A DNA stretch of 64,000 bases. Origin: Corbicula japonica. Its lineage: Eukaryota; Mollusca; Bivalvia; Venerida; Cyrenidae. Below the pieces are notes generated by a model. It had not been told where the DNA came from. It made no database searches and saw only the letters and a program-made list of their open reading frames with translations. This document shows positions 35,071 to 46,814 of the stretch, piece after piece (position 1 is the stretch's first letter; the number at the start of each line of letters is the position of its first letter). The stretch spans positions 17,068,957 to 17,132,956 of the forward strand of contig JAZAYU010000004.1 in the NCBI GenBank assembly GCA_038501625.1, written 5' to 3'. The translations under genes were made by a program, and so were the position numbers.

Positions 35071-35377
35071 TGAAATTGGAAGCTACCGCAATCTTCTTTA
35101 AAAGTTAAATACTGTATCCCTTAAGACGCGACATTAAAACTGTTGCTAAACCATGCACTACACTTCAAGAAAAAGATTTTGAAGATTCCAAGCAAGAACC
35201 ATAAAGTTTCCAACTACAAGTACAAACAGACCAAAAACATCTTCTAAAACACTAACTACAAAATAAAAAGAAGTACAGAAAATACTTTAAGTAAAGTATC
35301 TGAACAGCAAGTATATTCTTACAAGAATACGCTACGACTTACATTCGTTAATCTTGATTTACGTTCGCACAACTTAC

Positions 35378-35835
35378 CCAGTTGTAATTTTGCTGGTGAC
35401 TCTGGTGGAACCCAAAATATCACCAGAGTTAAGCAGGCCAAGAGGGCACATGGAAGCAGCAAAATAAAACCATAAAATGCAGTTTTTCTCCTCAATCGTA
35501 TCCAGAATTTCAAGTCTAGATAAGGCACGCCCGCGCAACATTCATAAAACTTTATATTCCTTTGTCCCCAGTTTCGTTCTAGCTCCCATTCGTTACTCTT
35601 TATGAAGTCTTCTACCATGAACTGTTCTACCCCATTGAAGAACTTAAGATCCATTTGGTTACCATCATGAGTCCAAGAACCGAATTTGAGATTGCATTCT
35701 GTCTCATCAAACGGGAAATATCTAGTATTTATGGCACAAGTGCTTCTCAATATGGCTTGTGGCATCCATAAAATTAATCCATCGCTAAAAACGTTAACCA
35801 ATGCCGGTCTTTGTTCAGTCAAACGTGAATCAGCA
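35378..35835 (-). CDS. nAChR subunit, alternative cassette exon B (2' Gln)
   Basis: A 458-bp exon with acceptor 'TTGCGTTTTAG' and donor G|GTAAGTT, no stops. Starts 'ADSRLTEQRPALVNVFSDGL'. It has the Cys-loop (FPFDETEC), loop B 'GSWTHDGNQMDLKF', loop F 'VEDFIKSNEWE', loop C 'FYECCAGVPYLDLKF' and TM1 ('FILLLPCALLACLTLVIF'), and ends 'WVPPESPAKLQLG'. It aligns with cassettes A and C over all 152 codons without a gap. Differences concentrate in loop E, the loop F surroundings and the residue after the vicinal Cys pair (Ala here, Lys in A and C), all positions that could affect ligand response. Splice phases are the same as A and C. I find no sign of decay. Confidence 0.94.
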
Positions 35836-36354
35836 CTAAAACGCAAAAAAGAAAAAGACAGCTTTTAAGCGTGACGTGATTGCAATTGTGGGAACACTGG
35901 TGAGCATCTAGGAAATATTTCACCAAGAGAAAATGTCCCGTTCTTGTCTATACGCTCCAGTTGACAATTTTGCAGAATGTTTCGTTGAACTTGTTGAGCA
36001 GTATTCATATAACAACGTGTTGACCGCAGAAGAGTTTAACACACACAGTGTTCAATAATAATATAAAATATTAGAATATATGTGTTTAAATATTATTAAT
36101 TTTAGCTGAAAATAAATTGACTGTATATACATCACTGCAATTTGAGGTTTTTCTCTCCCTTTGGTGTTCAAGAAATTCATCTACAGCGTGAATAACAACA
36201 TCATGCAAATGGCAACATCTCAATGATAGAATAATCCCTACATAAAGTTACATGTAAAACAAAACATGCCTAGAATGCAACAGATAGAAAGAAGATATGG
36301 TTTCTATCAAAAATGAAAAGAAATAGATTTCAGAGAAATGTGCACGAGTCTCAC
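35836..36354 (-). other. Intron between cassettes A and B
   Basis: 519 bp without coding sequence. It is too long for steric exclusion of splicing between A and B, so exclusivity would need another mechanism. Confidence 0.85.
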
Positions 36355-36812
36355 CAAGCATGAGTTTAGCAGGGGCCTCCGGCGGTACCCAGAAGATCAC
36401 CAGGGTTAGACAAGATAGCAGAGTGCATGGAAGAAGCAAAATAAAGCTGTAAAATGCTGTCTTCCGTTTCAGTAAAATATAGAACTTAAGATCCAAATAG
36501 GGCGTGTTCTTGCAACACTCGTAAAATTTTACATTCCTTTCACCACGATTACCAACAAGGTCCCATTCATTACCAGGGATAAAGTCTTCGATAAGAAATT
36601 TCTCTTTGCCATCAAAGAATCTTAAATCCAGCTGATTCCCATCATGAGTCCATGACCCAAATTTGAGGTGACACTCATTTTCGTCAAACGGAAAAAATGT
36701 TGTCTTGAATTCGCATGTGCTGCGGAGGATTGCTTGTGGAACCCACAGAATGCTGCCGTCATAAAATACGTTGACGAGAGCACGACGCTGTTCATGCAGT
36801 CTCGAATCGGCG
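36355..36812 (-). CDS. nAChR subunit, alternative cassette exon A (2' Met)
   Basis: A 458-bp exon with acceptor 'ACCTCTTTAG' and donor G|GTGAGA, no stops. Starts 'ADSRLHEQRRALVNVFYDGS'. It carries the Cys-loop ('FFPFDENEC'), loop B 'GSWTHDGNQLDLRF', loop F 'IEDFIPGNEWD', loop C 'FYECCKNTPYLDLKF' and TM1, and ends 'WVPPEAPAKLMLG'. The acceptor base completes 'YNF' from the upstream exon, giving 'LYNFADSRL', the expected loop A to loop E link. It is the cassette nearest the loop D/A exon. It is closer to B than to C by eye. A frame running past the donor exists but is intronic. Confidence 0.94.
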
Positions 36813-37355
36813 CTAAAGAGGTTAATGCGTTAATAAAACGTTACCAATGTAACGGTTAGTACAACATACAGAACTTAGAGTAACAATGAGCACAACATAA
36901 CATAAAACGACAGACACAGACATATTATATAGCGATTTGTATTAAACAATCTGCCAGAAAATCTCTATTGATTTGTAAAATAATCTTTATGAATGTTTTA
37001 AAGATTTGCATGAATTGTAGAATTCTTTTATGAAGCAGTGATACAGAATCTTTTAAGGTGTTACTCTTTTCGTCATTCCACTGTCATCTAGAAAAATCTA
37101 AACGATAAAAGCAATTCAAAACACCAATTTAAATGCTCAAAGGAAAAATATTTTTCTTACAATAATGTGAGAGAAACTTTTGTCTAGCAAATGCATTCAA
37201 TGTGAGATATTTCTCTTTTCATAATTAAATTAAAGGATCTCATTTATTGCTGTCAGTATTAGATAATTCCTGTCGACATTTAAATTGTTGTTTTGTGTTG
37301 TTTATTTTTTGTGATTGCATGTAAATACAACAATAGGCAAATATTAGGACTAGCT

Positions 37356-37520
37356 ATTTTTCTTTACTGTTCCAACTTTTCCTAACTTATGTTAAATGTT
37401 TATACAATTCATATTCCGGCAATTTTTATTTGAACTGCATTTGCCGTTAGAGGGATTTTTAATTTTTTTCTTTTTTATCGATGACAGCAAAATTGCGAAA
37501 GGGTAATACCTTACCAAGAA
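37356..37520. repeat. Short dispersed repeat shared with 7479-7650
   Basis: 'TTACTGTTCCAACTTTTCCT' at the left and 'GCGAAAGGGTAATACCTTA' at the right match the 7.5-kb copy in order and spacing. Confidence 0.5.
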
Positions 37521-37821
37521 GTGTTTCCACTGGAAATTCAGCATATTTAAATTTTGGATAATTCTTATTCAACTTTTCAGATCGACTTGAAAAATCCCAT
37601 ACTACATGTACTCGTAATCCAGAAGTCAACCCACCTCGGACGGTACCAGTGATTGTTGCACGAGAAGCTCCGAAACTTCTCGTGAAACCTTTGATCGGAT
37701 TGTGTTTTGTTAATATCCCAGACAATTGCCATGCTTTACGTCTAACGAGCAAACGTTTTGGTTTATTGCATTTACATGAATTACATTTAATGCATGAATT
37801 ATACCAAACATAATTTTCTTA
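37459..37821 (-). CDS. Unrecognised ORF or ORF remnant inside an nAChR intron
   Basis: An open frame of about 120 codons between stops, without a convincing ATG at its start. It begins with a Cys-rich basic patch ('NSCIKCNSCKCNKPKR'), then 'GFTRSFGASRATITGTVRGG' and 'LTSGLRVHVVWDFSSRSEKL', and ends 'LLGKVLPFRNFAVIDKKEKN'. The composition looks like real protein, but I do not recognise it. It lies in the intron after the loop D/A exon in the gene's own orientation, and its phase is not that of an nAChR exon. The 3' end overlaps a repeat found at 7479-7650, beside the transposon pseudogene, where the opposite strand reads similarly ('RYCAFRHCFAINKKE'). A mobile-element remnant is the likeliest explanation. 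Confidence 0.35.
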
Positions 37822-37846
37822 CTGAAATGACATCAAACATACTTAC

Positions 37847-37956
37847 AAGTTGTATAACACAATGTCCGGGATCCAAACTTTTTCGGGTGGTACCATAATT
37901 TTTTGTAGACCGTCATATTTATCTGGGTCCCATTTCAGCAACGCGTCCTTCCATTG
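37847..37956 (-). CDS. nAChR subunit, loop D/loop A exon
   Basis: A 110-bp exon with acceptor 'TATTGCATAG' and donor TT|GTAAGT. Reads '[16 protein letters not shown]', then '[20 protein letters not shown]'. The first Trp completes loop D (the upstream exon ends 'NVWYTY', giving 'NVW-YTYQW'), and 'WIPDIVLYN' contains the loop A Tyr. It ends in phase 2 with TT; the first base of any of the three cassettes makes TTC or TTT (Phe). A single copy in the window, it is the shared donor for all cassettes. Confidence 0.94.
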
Positions 37957-38485
37957 CTATGCAATAATCAGTAGCAGAAAAAAAGTTACAATTTCAGGTC
38001 TGAATTTCGCAATCGTTTAGCATGCAGACAGACTTACGAGTTAGACGTGACATCTCCATAAGTCAATGTATGTTATTGTCGTGACACTTTAACATGAATT
38101 AATGATTCGCTATTGTTCGAAAAAAAAAGTTTGCAGTTTTCGAGAATGAAATGATATTATACCTCTGATGTTTCTTTTTATGTTGTGATGACAGAACATT
38201 TGTTACTCATATCTTTGTTTTCGTATGTTTAAAGATGTACAATACCTTGATCATCTTAATTTGTGCAAGAGAAGTCTAAGTGGATTACTAAATAAACCCA
38301 ATATCTAATGGAACGAGACTTTAATCAAATAGGAAAACTGTGTAGATCCAGATAAGCATGCACACCCGTGTATTATAATCAGGATCTACACTGCTTCTCG
38401 TCCGGAAATAACCAAATGAATATATCAGCAAACAGTCTATATCTAAATCATACTGCATGGATATGCCGGCTGATCTTGTTCTACA

Positions 38486-38627
38486 CAGGGTTGAAGGTTA
38501 TAGAGCTGAGTTTGGAAACCAGTCTCAAATCTCAAGCATCTGATTGGCTGAAATGGCGACTGGTCAGTAATCAGATGCTTGAGATTTGAGACTGGTTTCC
38601 ATGCTCAGCTTTAAAACCTTGGGCACT
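38486..38627. mobile_element. Foldback MITE, copy 6, with central deletion
   Basis: Left 'CAGGGTTGAAGGTTATAGAG' and right 'CTTTAAAACCTTGGGCACTG'. The right arm lacks the 'CGCCATTTCAGCCA' part of the centre. Confidence 0.9.
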
Positions 38628-39479
38628 GGTCGCAAATGAGATAAAAGGCATATCCTAGCAGCAGTAAAGGTATTGTGTAAGACTAATCTAAATTTGAAGG
38701 TTTTTTCTCTTTTCTTCCGATATACTGTGTTATCTCTTCGAGTTGTCTGCAGATTAATTCATAGATTGTTTTAAATGTCATGTTGACTTTGATAAAATAT
38801 TAAATGGAATGTTTTCTATTCACTAAAAGAACTACCGTAGTTCGTCTTCGATATGTTCATTAATAGGAACACAGCACAGGCAGCGTCATGAATATCAGAT
38901 ATATAATAAAAGATGCAGATTATATAAACAATCAATTTCCCAGAGATGCTGGAATCAATTTACATAGTAATACTGTAATCAGCTTGTTTGTAATTTTACT
39001 GTGAGATTTCGTGATTAAATAGTAAATGTGGTTATGTTTTGTTATTTGCGTAACGAAACCACGCAATGTCTTAGCTTCGAAAGAATACACACTTAACTAC
39101 AAACATGTTCAATGTTTTTGAAAAGATGTGAACAATCAAAAAGTGGAAATAAATCGAGTGGAGATTTAAAATCAAATTTTGCCAGTGGTACATTAAAGAG
39201 CAATGGCAAAATATATTCACTAATAGATACTAATGAAAGTATGTTGGCAAATAAGTCTATCTTTAAATCCTTCAATTGTATTTGTGACGTTCATTTTACA
39301 AATTTTACAAATAAAAGATCCCCCTCCTTCAAATCTCGTCATGACTGCCAAAAGAAAACACGACGGTTTACCAGGCATGTTTCATAAAAAATAAAATGTT
39401 GTCCCGACGGAATTTTTAGTGTAATATAAGATCATGTTCAGTTTAACAAGGCCATATGATTACACACTTCTAATTTAAG
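38628..39479. other. Intron sequence, unannotated
   Basis: A 91-codon plus-strand frame at 39112-39387 is not recognised and runs opposite to the host gene. Confidence 0.35.
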
Positions 39480-40640
39480 AAACTTTAACCATTAACTAAA
39501 TCCCAGTGTCGCTAATTACAACCCTAAGCAAGCTCTTAGCACAGGTTTCATTCAAACCAACTTTGGCGGGGAACCTCAAACCAGTCTCAAAATAAAGGTA
39601 AAACACAACGAATCTTTATTTTAAGTAACCGCGACCTTGACCCTCGTGACCTCAAACGACAATCAATGGTAAAATTCCTAATTAACGGCTACCTACAAAA
39701 CATTTTGATGATGATATCTAAAACCAGCGTTGATGTATTGTCAAGAAAAGGAATTTCTTTTTTAGCAACAGTGGCCTGGGCGTCGGAATTCCGAAAATAC
39801 ATGTTTCACATTTTACCTTAACCCTAGTTATCCCAGATACAATATCAACTTAGTGTACCAACGCATTCAGTTAGCTGTAGATACATTTGTAGGTCAATCT
39901 CAATTAATTGTTTGGACAAGGATTTTGTATTTTAGTTACTTGACACTGATCAAAGTGACTTCAAATATAATCATATAATCACCTGAAAGATCCTTACACA
40001 GACTCTCTTCATACCACTTCTGTGAGAATTGCTCAATCTAGTTTCCAATCACTGTCCAACGAAGTTATTATCATATTTTTATTATAAGTCGTATTGACCT
40101 CAGTAATGATAATGAAGTCAGTGCCCAGTTGTTGTCCAGTCAAGAAAATTCGATTTTACGTAACCGTGACCTTTACTATTACAAATACAATTTCGCGAAA
40201 GTTCTATACATATGCTAACTACACATCACGTTTGGTGAGAATTGCTTAAATTTTCTGCTATTACTGTCTTGACAAGAAGTTCCTTTTTAAGTATCGGTAA
40301 CCCTTGTGATGCCAAATACACGATCATGTTTGGTGTGATAGGTCAACTCATTCTCAAGTTATATTACGGTTCAAGGAATGTCTAGTTTAAGAGACAATAA
40401 CCTAGACCTTGACTTCATTGACCCAACATATAATTCTAAGAATAGTCTCCATACAGGCTACCTACATAATAAGTTTGGTGATGATAGCTGATACAAGGAT
40501 TTTCTGTTTTATAACAGTGACATTGAAATTATCCCTGTGACCCAAAATAAAAAACTATAAAAGGTCTCAACACAGGCTACATTCATACAAAGTTTGGTGA
40601 GAATCACTGAAAGCATTCTTAAGTTATCGTTTAGACAAGG
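39480..40640. repeat. Diverged tandem or dispersed repeat of the 'CCTTGACC...AAGTTTGGTGA' type
   Basis: Recurring phrases 'GTGACCTTTACT', 'ACCTTGACC', 'AGGCTACMTWCAT', 'AAGTTTGGTGAKRAT' and 'TTCTTAAGTTATCG' reappear every roughly 140-180 bp with strong divergence. Repeats of this wording are common in bivalve introns (from memory). Confidence 0.6.
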
Positions 40641-40737
40641 CGTGGACCGACTCAGATGGTCTGGGACATAAATAAAAAAAACAAGGAAACCTCGAAATTT
40701 AACCATGTCCGTAAAAACATTGGATTGTTAAAAGCTT

Positions 40738-40811
40738 ACAACCCGTTTTGTAATAAAAACGAGAATTGTAATAATTATAACAATTCTCGTTTTTATTACA
40801 AAACGGGTTGT
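40738..40811. repeat. Left terminal palindrome (74 bp)
   Basis: A 32-bp arm starting ACAACCCGTTTTGTAATAAA and its exact complement flank a 10-bp AT-only centre (AATAATTATA). It would form a hairpin at the tip of the element. Confidence 0.95.
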
Positions 40812-43800
40812 GAGGTATCAACCACTTTTGTAATAACGAGAATTGTAATAAAATGTCAAACTTAGTTATTTTTGCCAAAAAAGTTTCTATCCGTAGAATA
40901 ATTGTTTCTTTAGACAGAAATTAGCACGTCCTTATTGTCCTGAATTGCCCTTGATTATTTAGAAACCGTCAAGTATTGATTAAAACTCAAATTGTTTATG
41001 AATGAACTTAAGAGTTAGATTTTATTACATTTAACACTTTTATTACAAAACGGGTTGCAAGGTATCAACCACTTTTGTAATAACGAGAATTGTAATAAAA
41101 TTTAAAACTACTCTCTTATTGCCGTAAATAGTCTATATTTTTTTAATAACTGTTTTGTTTTTTTCAAAACTGAATTGTCCTTGATCATTTGAAACCGTCA
41201 GTTGTTGATTAAAAATCAGCTTATATATGAACGAACATACTATTACATAATGAAATTTTATTACAAAACGGGTTAAAATGTATCAACCACTTTTGTAATA
41301 ACGAGAATTGTAATAAAATGTAAAACTTAGTTTTTTTTCCACAAACGCTTCTATCCGTAGAATAACTTTTTCTTTCGACAGAAATTAGCACGTCCTTATT
41401 GATCTGAATTGCCCCTGATCATTTAGAGATCGTCGAGTATTCATTAAAACTCAACTTATTTATGAATGAACTTAATTGTTAGATTTTATTACATTTTACA
41501 CTTTTATTACAAAACGGGTTGCCTGGTCTCAACCACTTTTGTAATAACGAGAATTGTAATAAAATGTCAAACTTTGTTATTTTTGCCAAAAAAGTGTCTA
41601 TCCGTAGAATAAGTGTTTCTTTCGACAGAAATTAGCACGTGCTTATTGACCTGAAATCCCATTGATTATTTAGAGACCGTCAAGTATTGATTAAAACTGA
41701 AATTATTTATGAATGAACTTAAGTGTTTGATTTTATTACATTTTACACTTTTATTACAAAACGGGTTGCAAGGTATTAACCACTTTTGTAATAACGAGAA
41801 TTGTAATAAAATGTGGAACTTAGTTATATTTGCCAAACAATTGCCTAACCATTGAATAACTGTTGTTTTTAATTAGATAAATATTAGCACGTGCTTATTG
41901 ACCTGAATTGCCATTGGTCATTTTGAGACCGTTATATGTTGATTACAACTCAACTTGTGAATTTGTTTTTATTGCCATAAAGAGTCTCTATTTTTTAATA
42001 ACTTTTTTTAGAAAGAAATTAGTACATACTTAATTGTCATTGATTATTTAAAACCGTCTAGTGTTGATTAAAAGTCAGCTTATATATGAACGAATATTTT
42101 ATTACATTTTGAAATTTTATTACAAAACGGGTTGAAATGTATCAACCACTTTTGTAATAACGAGAATTGTAATAAAATGTAAAACTTAGTTATTTTTGCC
42201 ACAAACGCTTCTATCCGTAGAATAACTTTTTCTTTCGACAGAAATTAGCACGTCCTTATTGACCTGAATTGCCCCTGATCATTTAGAGACCGTCAAGTAT
42301 TCATTAAAACTCAAATTATTTATGAATGAACTTAATTGTTAGATTTTATTACATTTTACACTTTTATTACAAAACTGGTTGCCAGGTCTCTCAACCACTT
42401 TTGTAATAACGAGAATTGTAATAAAATGTGAAATTTAGTTATTTTTGCCAAAAAGTTTCTATCCATAGAATAACTGTTTTAGATAGAGTAAAGCACGTGC
42501 GTATTTACCTGAATTGCAATTGATCATTTTGAGATCGTTAAATGTTGATTAAAACTCAATTTATATATGAATGAACTTAAGTGTTAGATTTTATAACATC
42601 TTGAAATTTTATTACAAAACGGGTTGAAAGGTATCAACCAACGTTGTAATAACGAGAATTGTAATAAAATGTCAAACTAAGTTATTTTTGCCAAAAAAGT
42701 TTCTATCCGTAGAATAGCTGTTTCTTTAGATAGAAATTAGCACGTCCTTATTGGCCTGAATTGTCCTTGATCATTTAGAGACCGTCAAGTATTCATTAAA
42801 ACTCAAATTATATATAAATGAACTTAAGGTAAGAGCTGTGTAATGAATACCTTTATCCAGAAGAGTATCGAAGGGAGGTAACTATAGTAGTAAATTAGGG
42901 TAGATTTCTGTCATGCAAGAGGACTGGAAGCTAATTTTTTTGTAAGCCTAGAGCTTAAATAATTGGAATGTATCTTTTTTTCCTGTGTAATTCTGTCATT
43001 GAATATAAAATTCTCATGATTTAAACTAAAATAAGCAAAATAATCAAGATTAAAGGGGTATTCGCTATCAGAATAGTGTTTATTCAAGTCATCAATTTGA
43101 AAATTTCTAAAACTGGACGGTAAACTTCTCTGAAATTTTGTTTAAATTTTGTTTAAGGTATATAGTTAAAAATGGTAAAGTTTGGTATATTGCACCAATC
43201 AGGATTTTGCACAATTTTCATTAATTTAGTCTCGCGAAATATAAAAAATGCATTTTTAAAATTTATTTGGTCAAAAAATGTCATTTGAAGATAAATTCTG
43301 TATTTATATATTATATCTTAAATTGGTTTAGTAAAATATACCATATTTTGGATAAACTGTAAAAAATTAGGGTTGAATTTATCAATAACAAAAAATTTTG
43401 TCACAGATTAAAGAATTTGGATACTTACACGTTTTTTTCTCACTTTTTTAAATAAAAAAAGCTAAAAATCTCAAAAACTACACGGTGAAAATCATTAAAA
43501 TTTTGCATACAAGTCAGTGGTATGAAGCAGTTGATGAAAATATAATCAGATGTTGGATTCTTAATAGTGCCTATTACACAGCTCTTACCTTAAGTGTTAT
43601 ATTTTTTTTTTACATTTTGAAGTTTTATTACAAAACGGGTTGTACCGTATCTACATTTTTTGTAATAACGAGAATTGTAATAAAATGTGAAACTGCGTTC
43701 CTATTGCCGTAAAGAGTCTCTATTTTTTAATAACCGACTTTTATTTCAGAGAGATACATGTATTAGCACATACTGAATTGTCCTTGATCATTTGAAACCG

Positions 43801-46070
43801 TCAGGTTTTGATTAAACCTGAGCTTATACATGAACAAACATTTTATTACAATATGAAATTTTATTACAAAACGTGTTGAAAGGTATCAACCACTTTTGTA
43901 ATAACGAGAATTGTAATAAAATGTGAATTTGTTTTTATTGCCATAAAGAGTCTCTATTTTTTAATAACTTTTTTTAGAAAGAAATTAGTACATACTTAAT
44001 TGTCATTGATTATTTAAAACCGTCTAGTGTTGATTAAAAGTCAGCTTATATATGAACGAATATTTTATTACATTTTGAAATTTTATTACAAAACGGGTTG
44101 AAAGGTATCAACCACTTTTGTAATAACGAGAATTGTAATAAAATGTGAAACTTAGTTATTTTTGCCATAAACGTTTCTATCCGTAGAATAACTGTTTTTT
44201 TAGATAGAAATTAGCACGTTCTTACTGGCCTGAATTGTACTTGATCATTTTGAGACCGTCAGATATTGACTAAAACTCAAATAATTATTATATATGAATG
44301 AACTTAAGTGTTAGATTTTATTACATTTTGAAATTTTATTACAAAACGGATTAAAAGGTATCAACTAATTTTGTGATAACGAGAATTGTAATAAAATGTA
44401 TAACTTGTTCTTGTTTTTCTTTTGCCAAAAAGTTTCTGTCCGTAGAATAACTGTTGTTTAGACAGAAATTAGCACGTCCTTATTGACCTGAATTGCCCTT
44501 GATTATTTAGAGAATGTCAAGTATTGGTTAAAACTCAAATTATATATGAATAAACTTAAGTGTTAGATTTTATTACATTTTGAAATTTTATTACAAAACG
44601 GGTTGAAAGGTATTAACGACGTTTGTAATCACGAGAATTGTAATAAAATGTGAAACTTAGTTTTTTTTCAAAAAATGATTCTATTCATAGAATAACTGTT
44701 TTTTTAATAGAAATTATTTTTCCGACCGAAATAAGCACATGCTGAATTGTCCTTAATGATTTTGAAACCGTCAGGTGTTGACTACAATTCAGCTGATATT
44801 TGAACGAACATTTTATAACATTTTGAAATTTTATTACAAAACGGGTTGAAAGGTATCAACCACTTTTGTAATAACGAGAATTGTAATAAAATGTGAAACT
44901 TAGTTATTTTTGCCATAAACGTTTCTATCCGTAGAATAACTGTTTTTTAAGATAGAAATTAGCACGTTCTTACTGGCCTGAATTGTACTTGATCATTTTG
45001 AGACCGTCAGATATTGACTAAAACTCAAATAATTATTATATATGAATGAACTTAAGTGTTAGATTTTATTACATTTTGAAATTTTATTACAAAACGGATT
45101 AAAAGGTATCAACCAATTTTGTGATAACGAGAATTGTAATAAAATGTATAACTTGTTCTTGTTTTTCTTTTGCCAAAAAGTTTCTGTCCGTAGAATAACT
45201 GTTGTTTAGACAGAAATTAGCACGTCCTTATTGACCTGAATTGCCCTTGATTATTTAGAGAATGTCAAGTATTGGTTAAAACTCAAATTATATATGAATA
45301 AACTTAAGTGTTAGATTTTATTACATTTTGAAATTTTATTACAAAACGGGTTGAAAGGTATTAACGACGTTTGTAATCACGAGAATTGTAATAAAATGTG
45401 AAACTTAGTTTTTTTCAAAAAATGATTCTATTCATAGAATAACTGTTTTTTTTAATAGAAATTATTTTTCCGACCGAAATAAGCACATGCTGAATTGTCC
45501 TTAATGATTTTGAAACCGTCAGGTGTTGACTACAATTCAGCGGATATTTGAACAAACATTTTATAACATTTTGAAATTTTATTACAAAACGGGTTGAAAG
45601 GTATCAACCACTTTTGTAATAACGAGAATTGTAATAAAATGTGAAACTTAGTTATTTTTGCAAACAAGTTTCTATCCATAAAAATACTGTTTCTTTAGAC
45701 AGAAATTTGCACGTCCTTGTTGAGCTGAATTGTTCTTGATTATTGTGAGACCGTAAAGTGTTGATTGAAACAAATTATATACGATTGAACTTAAGTGTTG
45801 GATTTTGTTACATTTTGACATTTTATTACAAAACGGGTTGAATTAAAAGATTTTTGCTATAACGAGATTTGTAATAAAAACTTAGTTATTTTTGCCAAAA
45901 AGTTTATATCCATTAAATAACTGTTTTTTTAAACAAAAATTAGCACGTGGTTATTGACCTGAATTGTCTTTGATCCTTAAAAGTCCGTCAAGTGTTGATT
46001 TAAACTTAAATTATTTATGAATGAACTTATTGTTAGATTACTCAATAATCTCAACAATTATATGTCAGAA
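40812..46070 (+). repeat. Left arm: ~19-20 monomers of ~245 bp
   Basis: Each monomer has a foldback core ('TTTTATTACAAAACGGGTTG' ... 'AACGAGAATTGTAATAAAAT') and a linker with 'ATCCGTAGAATAACTGTTT', 'AATTAGCACGTCCTTATTG' and 'TGAATGAACTTAAGTGTTAG'. 44073-44820 and 44821-45568 are two almost identical 748-bp blocks of three monomers. One monomer is interrupted at 42828-43589. The last monomers near 45840-46060 are decayed. Open frames here are by-products. Confidence 0.95.
42828..43589. mobile_element. 762-bp non-autonomous TTAA transposon inside the left arm
   Basis: Inverted ends GGTAAGAGCTGTGTAAT at both sides (17 of 17 matching), flanked by TTAA (42824-42827, 43590-43593). Neighbouring monomers show the empty site 'GAACTTAAGTGTTAG'. 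It contains 'GAAGGGAGGTAACTATAGTA' and AT-rich sequence, with no coding frame. Confidence 0.93.
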
Positions 46071-46260
46071 TTAAATTAAACTTAAATGATTGTCATCAAA
46101 ACTTCTTGAGCACTACACTGTCCATGTGTTCGACCATCTTACCGTCTGTCCGTCTGTCTGCCCATCCTTTACAATCTCGTTTGCGCTTCATCTGTACGAC
46201 CAGTGGTCCAATTAGCAAGAAACCTTAACTGAAGTGATTGTCATCAATCATGCCTGCGCT
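46071..46260. other. Start of the central region
   Basis: Contains two copies of 'GTGATTGTCATCAA'-like text and a first short 'CCGTCTGTCCGTCTGTCTG' run. No gene. Confidence 0.5.
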
Positions 46261-46261
46261 T

Positions 46262-46389
<128 letters not shown>

Positions 46390-46814
46390 AACAGAAATAT
46401 TGCCCTTTTTCATAGTCACAACCACTAGTCAAAATTGAATAAAAGATTTACTGAAGTGATTGTGATCAAGGCCAGGTTATGGAGGTAATCACAAGCATAT
46501 GGTTTCCATTCAACTATTACCAATACATATTTAATAAATGTTAATGCCAATTCGAATTTAAAGCTACGTTTGGGGACATAAGTCACTTTAAAGTGACAGC
46601 TCTTTGTTTTCGTCAAAATATAAGTTTTTAGTATGAAAATATGAAATAAAATAAATATTTCACTGAAACTAGCATGTTCACTTTTGATTCAATTGAAATT
46701 GTTTTAATTTATCTTACTGAACTAACCATAAGTTTCCATCGCGTGTGAATTTGCATGAAGTTGGCTCTGAGATCGTAGATCGAAGTTCGAAATTTCGTCG
46801 CATAGCTATGGGTT

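Larger units (their letters stand above)
33839..35377 (-). other. Intron between cassettes B and C
   Basis: 1.54 kb without any TM2- or TM3-like sequence, so cassettes B and C are not the ends of separate genes. It contains a 26-bp minisatellite and a foldback MITE. Confidence 0.8.
36813..37846 (-). other. Intron between the loop D/A exon and cassette A
   Basis: 1.03 kb. It contains an unrecognised 120-codon minus-strand frame (37459-37821) and a short repeat shared with 7479-7650. No nAChR sequence. Confidence 0.6.

Noticed and set aside
35319..35846. One long open frame taken as the exon B coding unit (ending '...LCERKSRLTNVSRSVFL')
   Set aside because: A strong donor (G|GTAAGTT) lies at 35378; sequence beyond it is intron read-through.
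33381..36812. Three separate tandem nAChR genes
   Set aside because: The gaps between the copies (519 and 1539 bp) contain no TM2, TM3, TM4 or loop D/A sequence, and all three share splice phases with single flanking exons.
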